10,368 nt of DNA from JANNAT01 sp031422555 (GTDB taxonomy: Bacteria; Pseudomonadota; Alphaproteobacteria; Rhodobacterales; Rhodobacteraceae): the NCBI GenBank assembly GCA_031422555.1, contig JANPLZ010000146.1:1-10368 (forward strand). Reading direction: 5' to 3'. Of the stretch, positions 1 through 6,145 are shown in pieces. A model generated the notes under the pieces. That model was given only the letters and a program-made list of their open reading frames with translations, was not told the DNA's origin and did not search any database. Both the position numbers and the translations under genes were made by a program. Positions within the stretch are counted from its first letter, which is position 1. Each line of letters starts with the position of its first letter.

Positions 1-1964
1 GCCACCCTGATGGCATCCAGATGCGACGCAAGGTTATTGCCATAAAGCGGTTTATCAATCTTCGCCGTCACCCGTGCTTGATCAGTATCGCCTTTCCACA
101 GCCCCGCCAGCACGTCTTCGACGTTCTTTTTCACCGTTGTCGGTGTGATGCCGTGCAGGGTGTTATAGGCGATCTGCTTGTCGCGCCGCCGGTTGGTTTC
201 GCCCATCGCGCGTTCCATGCTGCCAGTGATCCGGTCGGCATACATGATCACCCGGCCATCAGAATTACGCGCGGCGCGTCCAATGGTCTGGATCAGCGAC
301 GTTTCTGACCGAAGGAAACCTTCCTTATCGGCATCCAAAATCGCCACCAAGCCGCATTCGGGAATGTCCAGCCCTTCACGCAACAGGTTGATCCCCACCA
401 GCACATCAAACGCCCCCAGCCGCAAATCGCGCAGGATTTCAATGCGTTCAATGGTGTCGATATCAGAATGCATATAGCGGATGCGAATGCCCTGTTCGTG
501 AAAATATTCGGTCAAATCCTCGGCCATGCGTTTGGTTAGCGTGGTGACCAACACCCGCAAACCGCGCTGGGCAACGCGGCGAATTTCATCCAAAAGATCA
601 TCAACCTGCATGTCAACGGGGCGAATTTCGATGGCCGGATCAATCAGGCCGGTGGGGCGGATCACCTGTTCAACGAACACGCCGCCGGATTGTTCAATCT
701 CCCATTTGGCAGGGGTGGCCGAGACGAACACGGTTTGCGGGCGCATCGCATCCCATTCTTCAAACTTCAAGGGGCGGTTGTCCATGCAAGACGGCAGACG
801 GAACCCGTGCTCTGACAGCGTCATTTTGCGCCGGAAGTCGCCTTTGTACATGCCGCCGATCTGCGGCACCGATACATGGGATTCATCTGCAAAAACAATG
901 GCATTGTCCGGGATGAATTCGAACAAGGTCGGTGGCGGCTCACCAGGTGCGCGGCCCGTCAGATAGCGCGAATAGTTTTCAATCCCGCTGCAAACGCCGG
1001 TCGCCTCCAGCATTTCCAGATCGAACGAAGTGCGCTGTTCCAGCCGCTGCGCCTCTAGCAATTTGCCGTTCAGCACCATCAGATCCAGCGTCTGGCGCAG
1101 TTCTTTTTTGATGCCGATGATGGCTTGCTGCATCGTCGGGCGCGGGGTGACGTAGTGCGAATTGGCGTAGATGCGGATTTGGTTAAAATTATCAGTCTTG
1201 GCCCCGGTCAACGGGTCAAATTCGATGATCGCCTCTAACTCCTCGCCGAAAAACGAAAACCGCCAAGCCCGGTCATCCAGATGCGCAGGCCACACTTCGA
1301 CACTGTCACCGCGCACGCGAAAGCAGCCGCGCTGAAACGCCTGATCGTTGCGCCGATAGGCTTGGGCCACCAATTCGCCCAGCATTTGACGTTGATCATA
1401 AGATTGCCCCACCAGCAAATCTTGGGTCATCGCCGAATAGGTTTCAACCGAGCCTATGCCGTAAATGCACGACACCGAGGCCACGATGATCACGTCATCG
1501 CGTTCGAGCCGCGCGCGGGTGGCCGAATGGCGCATCCGGTCAATTTGTTCGTTAATTTGCGACTCTTTTTCGATAAACGTGTCGGTGCGGGCGACATAGG
1601 CCTCGGGTTGGTAATAATCGTAGTAGGAAACGAAGTATTCCACCGCGTTGTCGGGGAAAAAGCCTTTGAATTCGCCGTATAGCTGCGCCGCCAAGGTTTT
1701 GTTCGGCGCCAGAATGATCGCCGGGCGCTGGGTTTCCTCGATCACACGGGCCATGGTAAAGGTTTTGCCGGTACCGGTGGCCCCTAGCAACACCTGATCA
1801 TGGTCGCCGGCCAAAACGCCGCGGGTCAGTTCTGCAATCGCGGTCGGTTGATCGCCAGCGGCGGTAAACGGGGTATTCAGCACGAATTTCCGACCGCCCT
1901 CCAGTTTTGGCCGGGTCAAAACCTCGGGGCGCAGGGTGACGGCATCGGTATTGTTATGGGGCAT
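1..1964 (-). CDS. uvrB: UvrABC system protein B, excinuclease subunit UvrB (3' end outside window)
   Basis: UvrB is the damage-verifying ATPase of nucleotide excision repair in the cytoplasm: it is loaded by UvrA at lesions and then recruits UvrC for incision. I read 654 codons on the minus strand from an ATG at 1964, preceded by an AAGGGA-type ribosome binding site. The Walker A motif GATGTGKT is at residues 61-68, the DNA-clamping beta-hairpin YYDYYQPEAY at 114-123, the helicase DESH box at 360-363 and helicase motif VI QTIGRAARN at 559-567. All key residues look intact. The frame stays open to base 1, so the gene is cut by the window edge. The missing part should hold the C-terminal UVR motif that contacts UvrC, probably several tens of residues, since alphaproteobacterial UvrB proteins usually exceed 700 residues. 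A LexA-like box lies about 25-40 bases upstream of the start, which fits possible SOS control. Confidence 0.97.
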   Translation of the reverse strand, partial: MPHNNTDAVTLRPEVLTRPKLEGGRKFVLNTPFTAAGDQPTAIAELTRGVLAGDHDQVLLGATGTGKTFTMARVIEETQRPAIILAPNKTLAAQLYGEFKGFFPDNAVEYFVSYYDYYQPEAYVARTDTFIEKESQINEQIDRMRHSATRARLERDDVIIVASVSCIYGIGSVETYSAMTQDLLVGQSYDQRQMLGELVAQAYRRNDQAFQRGCFRVRGDSVEVWPAHLDDRAWRFSFFGEELEAIIEFDPLTGAKTDNFNQIRIYANSHYVTPRPTMQQAIIGIKKELRQTLDLMVLNGKLLEAQRLEQRTSFDLEMLEATGVCSGIENYSRYLTGRAPGEPPPTLFEFIPDNAIVFADESHVSVPQIGGMYKGDFRRKMTLSEHGFRLPSCMDNRPLKFEEWDAMRPQTVFVSATPAKWEIEQSGGVFVEQVIRPTGLIDPAIEIRPVDMQVDDLLDEIRRVAQRGLRVLVTTLTKRMAEDLTEYFHEQGIRIRYMHSDIDTIERIEILRDLRLGAFDVLVGINLLREGLDIPECGLVAILDADKEGFLRSETSLIQTIGRAARNSDGRVIMYADRITGSMERAMGETNRRRDKQIAYNTLHGITPTTVKKNVEDVLAGLWKGDTDQARVTAKIDKPLYGNNLASHLDAIRV

Positions 1965-1989
1965 GGTGATTCCCTTCCGCGTCCAATCT

Positions 1990-2004
1990 ATTCTGTTTTT
2001 GTTC
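1990..2004 (-). promoter_or_regulatory. Candidate LexA (SOS) box upstream of uvrB
   Basis: On the plus strand the site reads ATTC, seven bases (TGTTTTT), then GTTC; on the coding strand it is GAAC-N7-GAAT. The alphaproteobacterial LexA box is the direct repeat GTTC-N7-GTTC, so this matches seven of eight specified positions with the exact spacing. It ends 26 bases before the uvrB start codon, a place where a repressor could block transcription. One half-site is imperfect, and a match of this quality can occur by chance, so the call rests mainly on its position in front of a DNA repair gene. Confidence 0.4.
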
Positions 2005-2156
2005 ACGGGGAAGGGGTGTGGAAAGGAGTCGTTAACCGAAGTTGCGCTAAAATGAACGGATGAGATTCAATTTTAACGAAAATTCAGATCAAAAGCACAA
2101 TTTTAAGTTGTTATTTTGGTTTGGCTGAGTCATCCTGACAGGGCAAGCAGCACAGA

Positions 2157-2211
2157 CTGTCGGTTGGTTGCACACACACCCCACCCACACTCCCCAGTGG
2201 CCAACCGACAG
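2157..2211 (+). ncRNA. Long stem-loop in the leader of the NDUFS4-like gene (possible cis-regulatory RNA or small RNA)
   Basis: An 11-base perfect inverted repeat, CTGTCGGTTGG (2157-2167) and CCAACCGACAG (2201-2211), encloses a 33-base loop. In RNA the stem can be continued by G-U pairs at its top. The loop is almost entirely A and C (2171-2197), with short runs of C. No T run follows the stem, so it does not look like an intrinsic terminator. It lies 90 bases before the start codon of the next gene, and its left arm could also pair with a second AACCGACA copy at 2272-2279. It could be a leader element, the 5' hairpin of a small RNA, or a DNA-level palindrome. Confidence 0.45.
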
Positions 2212-2218
2212 CACCTTT

Positions 2219-2243
2219 CCGCCGGGCCTTTTCACCCGGGCGG
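2219..2243 (+). promoter_or_regulatory. GC-rich hairpin in the same leader
   Basis: CCGCCGGG (2219-2226) pairs with CCCGGGCGG (2235-2243), giving eight base pairs with one bulged G and an eight-base loop. TTTCACCCGG within this hairpin (2230-2239) recurs at 2252-2261, so the CCGGG of the left arm could pair with either copy. No T run follows. The role is unknown; it may be part of a structured 5' untranslated region. Confidence 0.35.
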
Positions 2244-2273
2244 GGTTGCAATTTCACCCGGATTTCGGAATAA

Positions 2274-2293
2274 CCGACACGTCAGTATCGGAG
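2274..2293 (+). promoter_or_regulatory. Small hairpin overlapping the ribosome binding site of the NDUFS4-like gene
   Basis: CCGA (2274-2277) can pair with TCGG (2288-2291), with two further inner pairs beyond a C/A mismatch. The right arm contains the first two bases of the Shine-Dalgarno sequence GGAG (2290-2293), which sits seven bases before the ATG at 2301. The left arm lies inside the second AACCGACA copy (2272-2279), which the far-upstream TGTCGGTT (2158-2165) could also capture, leaving the ribosome binding site open. The hairpin alone is weak. Confidence 0.3.
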
Positions 2294-2300
2294 ATTTGCC

Positions 2301-2612
2301 ATGCGCGCCCGCATCTATCAACCCGCCAGAACCGCGATGCAATCGGGCACGGCCAAAGCCAAAGGCTGGGTGCTAGAATTTACCCAAGCCAGCGCCCGCG
2401 CGGTGGACCCGTTGATGGGCTGGACCAGCAGTGACGACACCCAAAGCCAGATAAAGCTGCGGTTCGACAGCTGCGAGGATGCGCTGGAATACGCCCGCGC
2501 CAAAGGCATCGACTGTGACGTGACCGAACCAAAGGCGCGCAAACCGGTGATCCGGGCGCGCGGTTATGGTGAAAATTTTGCCACCGACCGCAAGGGTGCC
2601 TGGACGCATTAA
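2301..2612 (+). CDS. NDUFS4-like accessory subunit of respiratory complex I (ETC complex I subunit family)
   Basis: This 103-residue protein belongs to the ETC complex I subunit conserved region family, the bacterial counterpart of mitochondrial NDUFS4 (the 18-kDa AQDQ subunit). Alphaproteobacteria such as Paracoccus carry this accessory subunit; it binds the peripheral arm of NADH:ubiquinone oxidoreductase on the cytoplasmic face and helps assembly or stability. Recognisable segments are ARIYQPA at residues 3-9, DPLMGWTSS with a following D-T at 36-47, LRFDS and the E-D-A-x-x-Y-A helix at about 53-65, and YGENFATDR ending in AWTH at the C terminus. The length fits the bacterial family. The ATG at 2301 is supported by GGAG seven bases upstream. 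It is not next to the nuo operon, as is usual for this gene. Its leader is unusually structured (2157-2293). Confidence 0.93.
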   Translation: MRARIYQPARTAMQSGTAKAKGWVLEFTQASARAVDPLMGWTSSDDTQSQIKLRFDSCEDALEYARAKGIDCDVTEPKARKPVIRARGYGENFATDRKGAWTH

Positions 2613-2620
2613 CGTCGGGC

Positions 2621-2683
2621 CAAAGCGGTCTGACTGCCCTGCACCCTGCGACGATGTCTGTTTTGGCGCTTTGATTTTTTTTT
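2621..2683 (+). terminator. Candidate intrinsic terminator after the NDUFS4-like gene
   Basis: CAAAGCG (2621-2627), just after the stop codon, is the exact inverse of CGCTTTG (2667-2673). The latter is followed by one A and then nine T residues (2675-2683). The T run is the strongest part of the call. The stem is only seven base pairs and the loop is long (39 bases), so efficiency is doubtful. If functional, it would separate the complex I subunit gene from the secreted-protein gene at 2709. Confidence 0.4.
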
Positions 2684-2708
2684 CTGAAATTTATCGAAAG
2701 GTTTCCAT

Positions 2709-4163
2709 ATGCCCCTTGCCACCGTTTTATCTGCACTGCCTTTGGTTTTATGGTCAACCACAGCCCTTGCCACCCCGGCCACCCTTGAGGGTGCTGCGGC
2801 ATTGGTCGCAATGTTTCAGACCTATCTTGGGGCCACCGACGGCGTTGTTGCCGTTACACCCGACGGTGATGTTTATGATGTGACGCTGGATTTCGCGCCG
2901 TTGATCGCGGCCATGCCCGACCAAGGTGCCGAAGCCACCATTTCACCGCTAGAATTTGCGCTGCAGGACAATGGCGATGGCACCTGGGAGATGACGCAGG
3001 ATCAGGCCTTTGCGCTGATGGTGAAAGTGCCGGGTCAATTGGATATGACGATGTCGATGGCCAAACTGGTGGGCACCGGCACGTTTGACACAGCGCTGCA
3101 GGCCTTTACTGTCTCGTCAACCGAGGTGAGCGATCTTGCGATGTCGCAGACCGTTGCCGACCCCGTTTTGGGCGACAGTGCCGTTGCCTATGTCATTGAC
3201 AACGTGACCTATACCACCACGGCGGTTGCGGGCGCGGCAGGCGGGGTCGACAGCACATCGTCCTATATCGTCACTGGAATTACCGAAGATTTTGGCCTGC
3301 CGGGACTTGGCGACGGCGGCGCGCCGCTGCCACTAAAGCTGACCGCGGAAAGCTATACTGCCGATGCTGTGGTCACCGGCATGCGCCCCGACGCGCTGTA
3401 TAAATTGCTGGCGTTCTTCGTCGCCAACCCATCCGAGGCCGCAATTACCGCCCAGCAAGACGGGCTGAAAGCCATTATCCGCGACGGCGTGCCGATTTTT
3501 GACAATATCTTGTCGACAGGCATGATCAATTCGGTGGTGGTGGCCGCGCCGATCGGCGATTTTGGCGTGAAAAATCTGGGGATTGTGGTTGAGGCCAATG
3601 GCATCGTTGCCGATGGCAAACTGCGCGAGGCATTGACCGTGTCCGGGCTGACGCTGCCCGCCGGGTTGGTGCCGGATTGGGCGGTGCCGTTGGTGCCAGA
3701 ATCGGTATCGCTTGACTTCACTGTGTCGCGCTTTGACGTAGCGGCTCCGGTGGCGCTGTTTCTGAACAGTTTTGATCTGGCCACCGGCCCGGTTGACAGC
3801 GCCGGGATGGATGCAAAAATGCTGGCGGCCTTTCTGCCAGAGGGCGTTGTTGACGTCACCTTGGCCCCGGCCAGCATCGTTGGCGCGGGCTATACGGTCA
3901 CCTATCAGGCGGTGATGACTGGTGGGGTCGCGGGGACCATGCCGACCGGCACTGCCAAATTTACGGCATCGGGGCTGGACACCCTTCAAGCCGCCATTGC
4001 TGCCGCGCCACCGGAAATCAGCGGCCAGATCGCGCCGATTTTGGGCATCGCCCAAGGCATGGCCAAACCCGGCGCCCAAGGCGAACTGGTGTGGGAGCTG
4101 GAGATGACACCTGCGGGAGGTATGCTGGTCAACGGTGTCGATTTGATGGGAGGTGCCCCATAA
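2709..4163 (+). CDS. Secreted protein of unknown function, DUF2125-like
   Basis: A 484-residue protein that I do not recognise with certainty. Residues 1-21 form a hydrophobic leader ending in T-A-L-A, a plausible signal peptidase I site after residue 21, so the protein is probably periplasmic. The leader has no lysine or arginine before the hydrophobic stretch, which is unusual. An in-frame TGA a few codons upstream rules out a longer ATG start, and AAAGG (2697-2701) is well placed for this one. The mature part is rich in A, V, G, T and L, acidic, poor in cysteine, and alternates beta-like strands. Its layout (leader, an N-G-D-G-T-W segment near residue 80, a closing G-G-M-L-V-N-G) recalls the roughly 500-residue DUF2125 proteins of Rhodobacterales; this is a resemblance from memory. 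The stop codon directly precedes the acetyltransferase start, so the two are probably cotranscribed. Confidence 0.75.
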   Translation: MPLATVLSALPLVLWSTTALATPATLEGAAALVAMFQTYLGATDGVVAVTPDGDVYDVTLDFAPLIAAMPDQGAEATISPLEFALQDNGDGTWEMTQDQAFALMVKVPGQLDMTMSMAKLVGTGTFDTALQAFTVSSTEVSDLAMSQTVADPVLGDSAVAYVIDNVTYTTTAVAGAAGGVDSTSSYIVTGITEDFGLPGLGDGGAPLPLKLTAESYTADAVVTGMRPDALYKLLAFFVANPSEAAITAQQDGLKAIIRDGVPIFDNILSTGMINSVVVAAPIGDFGVKNLGIVVEANGIVADGKLREALTVSGLTLPAGLVPDWAVPLVPESVSLDFTVSRFDVAAPVALFLNSFDLATGPVDSAGMDAKMLAAFLPEGVVDVTLAPASIVGAGYTVTYQAVMTGGVAGTMPTGTAKFTASGLDTLQAAIAAAPPEISGQIAPILGIAQGMAKPGAQGELVWELEMTPAGGMLVNGVDLMGGAP

Positions 4164-4628
4164 ATGCTGCCCGTCATTACCAAAGAAAGCCCGCTTGGTG
4201 CGGACCTGACCCTGCTGATGCAGCGCCACACCGCCGATATGCACGCCGACACGCCGCCAGAAAGCATCTATATGATGGACGCAGGTCAGTTGGCGGTGGC
4301 CGATGTGTCTTTTTATGTGATGCGCGACGCGGGTCAGCCGGTGGCGATGGGGGCCTTCAAGAAACTGGACGCCCACCACGCCGAGATCAAATCCATGCAT
4401 GTGCTGGCCGAGGCCCGCGGCCATGGCTTGTCACGGCTGATGCTGGCGCATCTGATGGCCGAGGCCCGCGCCGCAGGCCTGACCCGGTTGTCATTGGAAA
4501 CCGGCATTCAGCCCACCTTTGTCGCCGCGCGTGCCCTTTATGAAAACGCAGGTTTTACCAAATGTCTGGCATTTGAAGGCTATTGGAACGACCCGAATTC
4601 GGTTTTCATGACGCGGGAACTTGCATAA
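4164..4628 (+). CDS. GNAT-family N-acetyltransferase, YsnE-like
   Basis: A 154-residue cytoplasmic GNAT-fold enzyme that should transfer an acetyl group from acetyl-CoA to an amine on an unknown acceptor. The conserved core starts at A-x-G-A-F-K-K-L (61-68) and E-I-K-S-M-H-V (74-80). The acetyl-CoA pyrophosphate loop A-R-G-H-G-L-S (84-90) follows, with S where G or A is more usual at the last position. L-S-L-E-T-G (109-114), A-R-A-L-Y-E-N-A-G-F (122-131) and the closing D-P-N-S-V-F-M-T-R-E-L (143-153) complete the domain. This pattern matches the YsnE-type subfamily, annotated in places as putative acetyltransferases with indole-3-acetic acid links that are not well proven. The ATG follows the TAA of the preceding gene with no gap and without a clear separate ribosome binding site, suggesting coupling through reinitiation. 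A tRNA gene starts 29 bases downstream. Confidence 0.9.
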   Translation: MLPVITKESPLGADLTLLMQRHTADMHADTPPESIYMMDAGQLAVADVSFYVMRDAGQPVAMGAFKKLDAHHAEIKSMHVLAEARGHGLSRLMLAHLMAEARAAGLTRLSLETGIQPTFVAARALYENAGFTKCLAFEGYWNDPNSVFMTRELA

Positions 4629-4657
4629 CCAGCGCATTTTGGGCACACAGCGCCTAT

Positions 4658-4734
4658 GGTCCCGTAGCTCAACTGGATAGAGCACCTGACTTCTAATCAG
4701 GATGTTGGGCGTTCGAGTCGTCCCGGGATCGCCA
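4658..4734 (+). tRNA. tRNA-Arg, anticodon TCT
   Basis: A complete 77-base cloverleaf with an encoded CCA. The acceptor stem GGTCCCG pairs with CGGGATC (one G-U), followed by discriminator G and CCA (4732-4734). The D stem is GCTC/GAGC. The anticodon stem CCTGA/TCAGG encloses CTTCTAA, giving anticodon TCT, which reads AGA (and AGG by wobble). The variable loop is ATGTT, and the T stem GGGCG/CGTCC (one G-U) encloses TTCGAGT. It lies 29 bases after the acetyltransferase stop codon. No clear separate promoter is visible, so it may be read through from upstream. I saw no second copy of its 3' end in the window, hence no sign of an integrated element. Confidence 0.97.
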
Positions 4735-4763
4735 GCCAACACTACAGACCGCGGTTTCATTTT

Positions 4764-4862
4764 GGGCCAAATACTCTCGCCGAAGGCTACGGGCATAAGC
4801 CCCGCGTTCACCCGCAAGGCGTGAAGGCCAAAATTTTTATCTAAAAATTTTCGCCCTGGCCC
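4764..4862. repeat. Hairpin cluster bounded by GGGCCA/TGGCCC, possible intergenic repeat element
   Basis: Between the tRNA and the convergent enolase-superfamily gene lie about 100 bases bounded by inverted GGGCCA (4764-4769) and TGGCCC (4857-4862). Inside are three further palindromes. They are GGGC-ATAA-GCCC (4791-4802); a seven-pair hairpin TTCACCC/GG(C)GTGAA with a GCAA tetraloop (4807-4825); and a perfect 10-base AT palindrome around TC (4830-4851). No protein-like frame covers it. Such stacked palindromes between convergent transcription units resemble REP-like repeat units. The segment CAAATACTC with GCCGAAGGC recalls intergenic repeats I associate with Rhodobacterales, but one window cannot show that it is repeated in the genome. 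Confidence 0.4.
4807..4851. terminator. Candidate bidirectional terminator between tRNA-Arg and the convergent gene
   Basis: For rightward transcripts the GCAA-tetraloop hairpin (4807-4825) is followed a few bases later by AAAATTTTTA, supplying a U-rich tail. For leftward transcripts the AT palindrome (4830-4851) comes 22 bases after the stop codon of the enolase-superfamily gene and is itself followed by TTTT. The location between convergent genes supports a termination role. The AT-only stem is thermally weak. Confidence 0.45.
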
Positions 4863-4873
4863 AACTCAGGCCG

Positions 4874-6109
4874 CTATTTTTCGCTTGGTGCGCCGCCTTC
4901 AAACCGGTTGCCATTGCGGTAGTCGCACGGCGCTTCCTGCATTTGCAAATGCAAGCCGCTGCCGGTGTAGGGATGCGCGCGCGCCACGTCTTCATCGAAT
5001 TCTATACCCAAACCGGGGCCATCGGGGGGCAGGATATATCCGTCTTCCCATTTGATCGTGTTCTTGATCAACTTTTGATGGAATGTGCCGCCATCTTCTA
5101 TGGTTTCCGCGATCAGCAGATTGGGGATTGAGGCCGCGAAATGAACGTTTGCGGCCCATTCCACCGGGCCTGCATACAAATGCGGCGCCATTTCTGCGTT
5201 GTAAATCTCGGCAATGGCGGCAATTTTCTTGGCTTCCATAATGCCGCCAACCCGCCCCAAGGCGGGTTGCAAAATCCGCACACCGCCTGCGCGCAGCAAC
5301 GTGCCAAACTCGGCCTTGGTGGACAGCCGCTCGCCCGTGGCCAAGGGCACGTTGACGTGTTTGGCGATTTCAGCAAATTCCAGCAGGTTGTCGGGCGGGC
5401 AGGGTTCTTCATACCACAACGGATTGAACGGCTCGATCGCCTTGCCCATGCGGATCGCGCCGGGCGTGGTAAACTGACCGTGGGTGCCAAACAGCAAATC
5501 GGCACGGTCGCCCACTGCGTCGCGGATGGCTTTGCAAAACGCCACTGATCTGGTGATGTCGCTCATCGCAGGCTCGTGCCCGCCGCGGATGGTATAAGGG
5601 CCGGCGGGATCAAATTTTACCGCCGTGAACCCCATATTCACAAAGCGCAGGGCGGCCTCGGCGGCTGCGTCGGGATCCACCCAAAAGCCGGGCGATTCCT
5701 TGCCGGGTTCGGGATAAAGGTAGGTATAGCTGCGGATACGGTCGTTCATCTTGCCGCCCAGCAGCGCCCAGACGGGGCGGTTGCGGGCCTTGCCAAGGAT
5801 GTCCCAGCAGGCAATTTCCAACCCCGAAAACGCCCCCATCACCGTAGGATCGGGCCTCTGGGTAAAGCCCGATGAATAGGCGCGGCGATACATCAACTCG
5901 ATGTTTTCGGGGTTCTCGCCGGCCATATGGCGGTCAAACACGTCTTCGATCACCGCACGCATCGCCTTTGGCCCAACGGTTGACGCATAGCATTCGCCAT
6001 AGCCCACGATGCCATTATCGGTGGTCAGCTTGGTGAAAATCCAATAGCGGCCACCCCAGCCGGGGGCTGGCGGGGCCACGACGAAAATCTCAAGGTCTTT
6101 CAGTTTCAT
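4874..6109 (-). CDS. Mandelate racemase/muconate lactonizing enzyme family protein (enolase superfamily), sugar-acid dehydratase or cycloisomerase-like
   Basis: A 411-residue enolase-superfamily enzyme; members abstract a proton alpha to a carboxylate using a Mg2+-stabilised enolate. The N-terminal capping domain covers about residues 1-130 and the beta/alpha barrel about 130-380. Visible barrel-end residues are Lys165 in A-V-K-F-D-P, Glu234 in W-Y-E-E-P, Glu260 in A-T-G-E-R and His310 in A-P-H-L-Y. Their spacing (234, 260, then 283 and 310) matches mandelate racemase Glu221, Glu247, Asp270 and His297. By that spacing the first metal ligand (Asp195) falls on Gly208 within G-T-H-G-Q, and the Asp of the His-Asp dyad on Ala283 in Q-P-A-L-G-R. 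The GTHGQ subgroup is widespread, but I cannot name its substrate; galactonate-dehydratase-like labels would be guesses. AAGGGG precedes the ATG by eight bases. It starts 36 bases after the transporter gene and is probably cotranscribed with it. Confidence 0.92.
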   Translation of the reverse strand: MKLKDLEIFVVAPPAPGWGGRYWIFTKLTTDNGIVGYGECYASTVGPKAMRAVIEDVFDRHMAGENPENIELMYRRAYSSGFTQRPDPTVMGAFSGLEIACWDILGKARNRPVWALLGGKMNDRIRSYTYLYPEPGKESPGFWVDPDAAAEAALRFVNMGFTAVKFDPAGPYTIRGGHEPAMSDITRSVAFCKAIRDAVGDRADLLFGTHGQFTTPGAIRMGKAIEPFNPLWYEEPCPPDNLLEFAEIAKHVNVPLATGERLSTKAEFGTLLRAGGVRILQPALGRVGGIMEAKKIAAIAEIYNAEMAPHLYAGPVEWAANVHFAASIPNLLIAETIEDGGTFHQKLIKNTIKWEDGYILPPDGPGLGIEFDEDVARAHPYTGSGLHLQMQEAPCDYRNGNRFEGGAPSEK

Positions 6110-6145
6110 CGCGGGGCCCCTTGCAGTTGACCCTTAGGCTATGCG

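Larger units (their letters stand above)
1965..2300. other. Divergent intergenic region, uvrB / NDUFS4-like gene
   Basis: This 336-base region holds no convincing gene. From left to right it has the uvrB ribosome binding site, a LexA-like box (1990-2004), and an AT-rich stretch (about 2040-2120). That stretch contains the 9-mer CAATTTTAA twice, 30 bases apart (2068-2076 and 2098-2106), and is where the divergent promoters would be expected. A heavily structured segment (2157-2291) follows, leading into the complex I subunit gene. I found no clean -35/-10 pair of the TTGACA/TATAAT type for either direction. Two open frames that cross the area (1800-2063 and 2116-2376) have no ribosome binding site or protein-like composition and were not called. 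Confidence 0.6.

Noticed and set aside
2318..2811. Minus-strand frames over the NDUFS4-like gene and following gap
   Set aside because: They overlap a strongly recognised complex I subunit and show no family resemblance or ribosome binding site.
3333..4424. 363-residue open frame on the minus strand across the secreted-protein and acetyltransferase genes
   Set aside because: It is antisense to two well-supported genes, is rich in His, Arg, Gly and Gln as expected from a GC-rich shadow frame, and has no ribosome binding site or recognisable motif.
4711..4734. tRNA-Arg 3' end as a phage or island attachment site
   Set aside because: I found no second copy of the 3' end in the window and no integrase gene, so there is no evidence of integration here.
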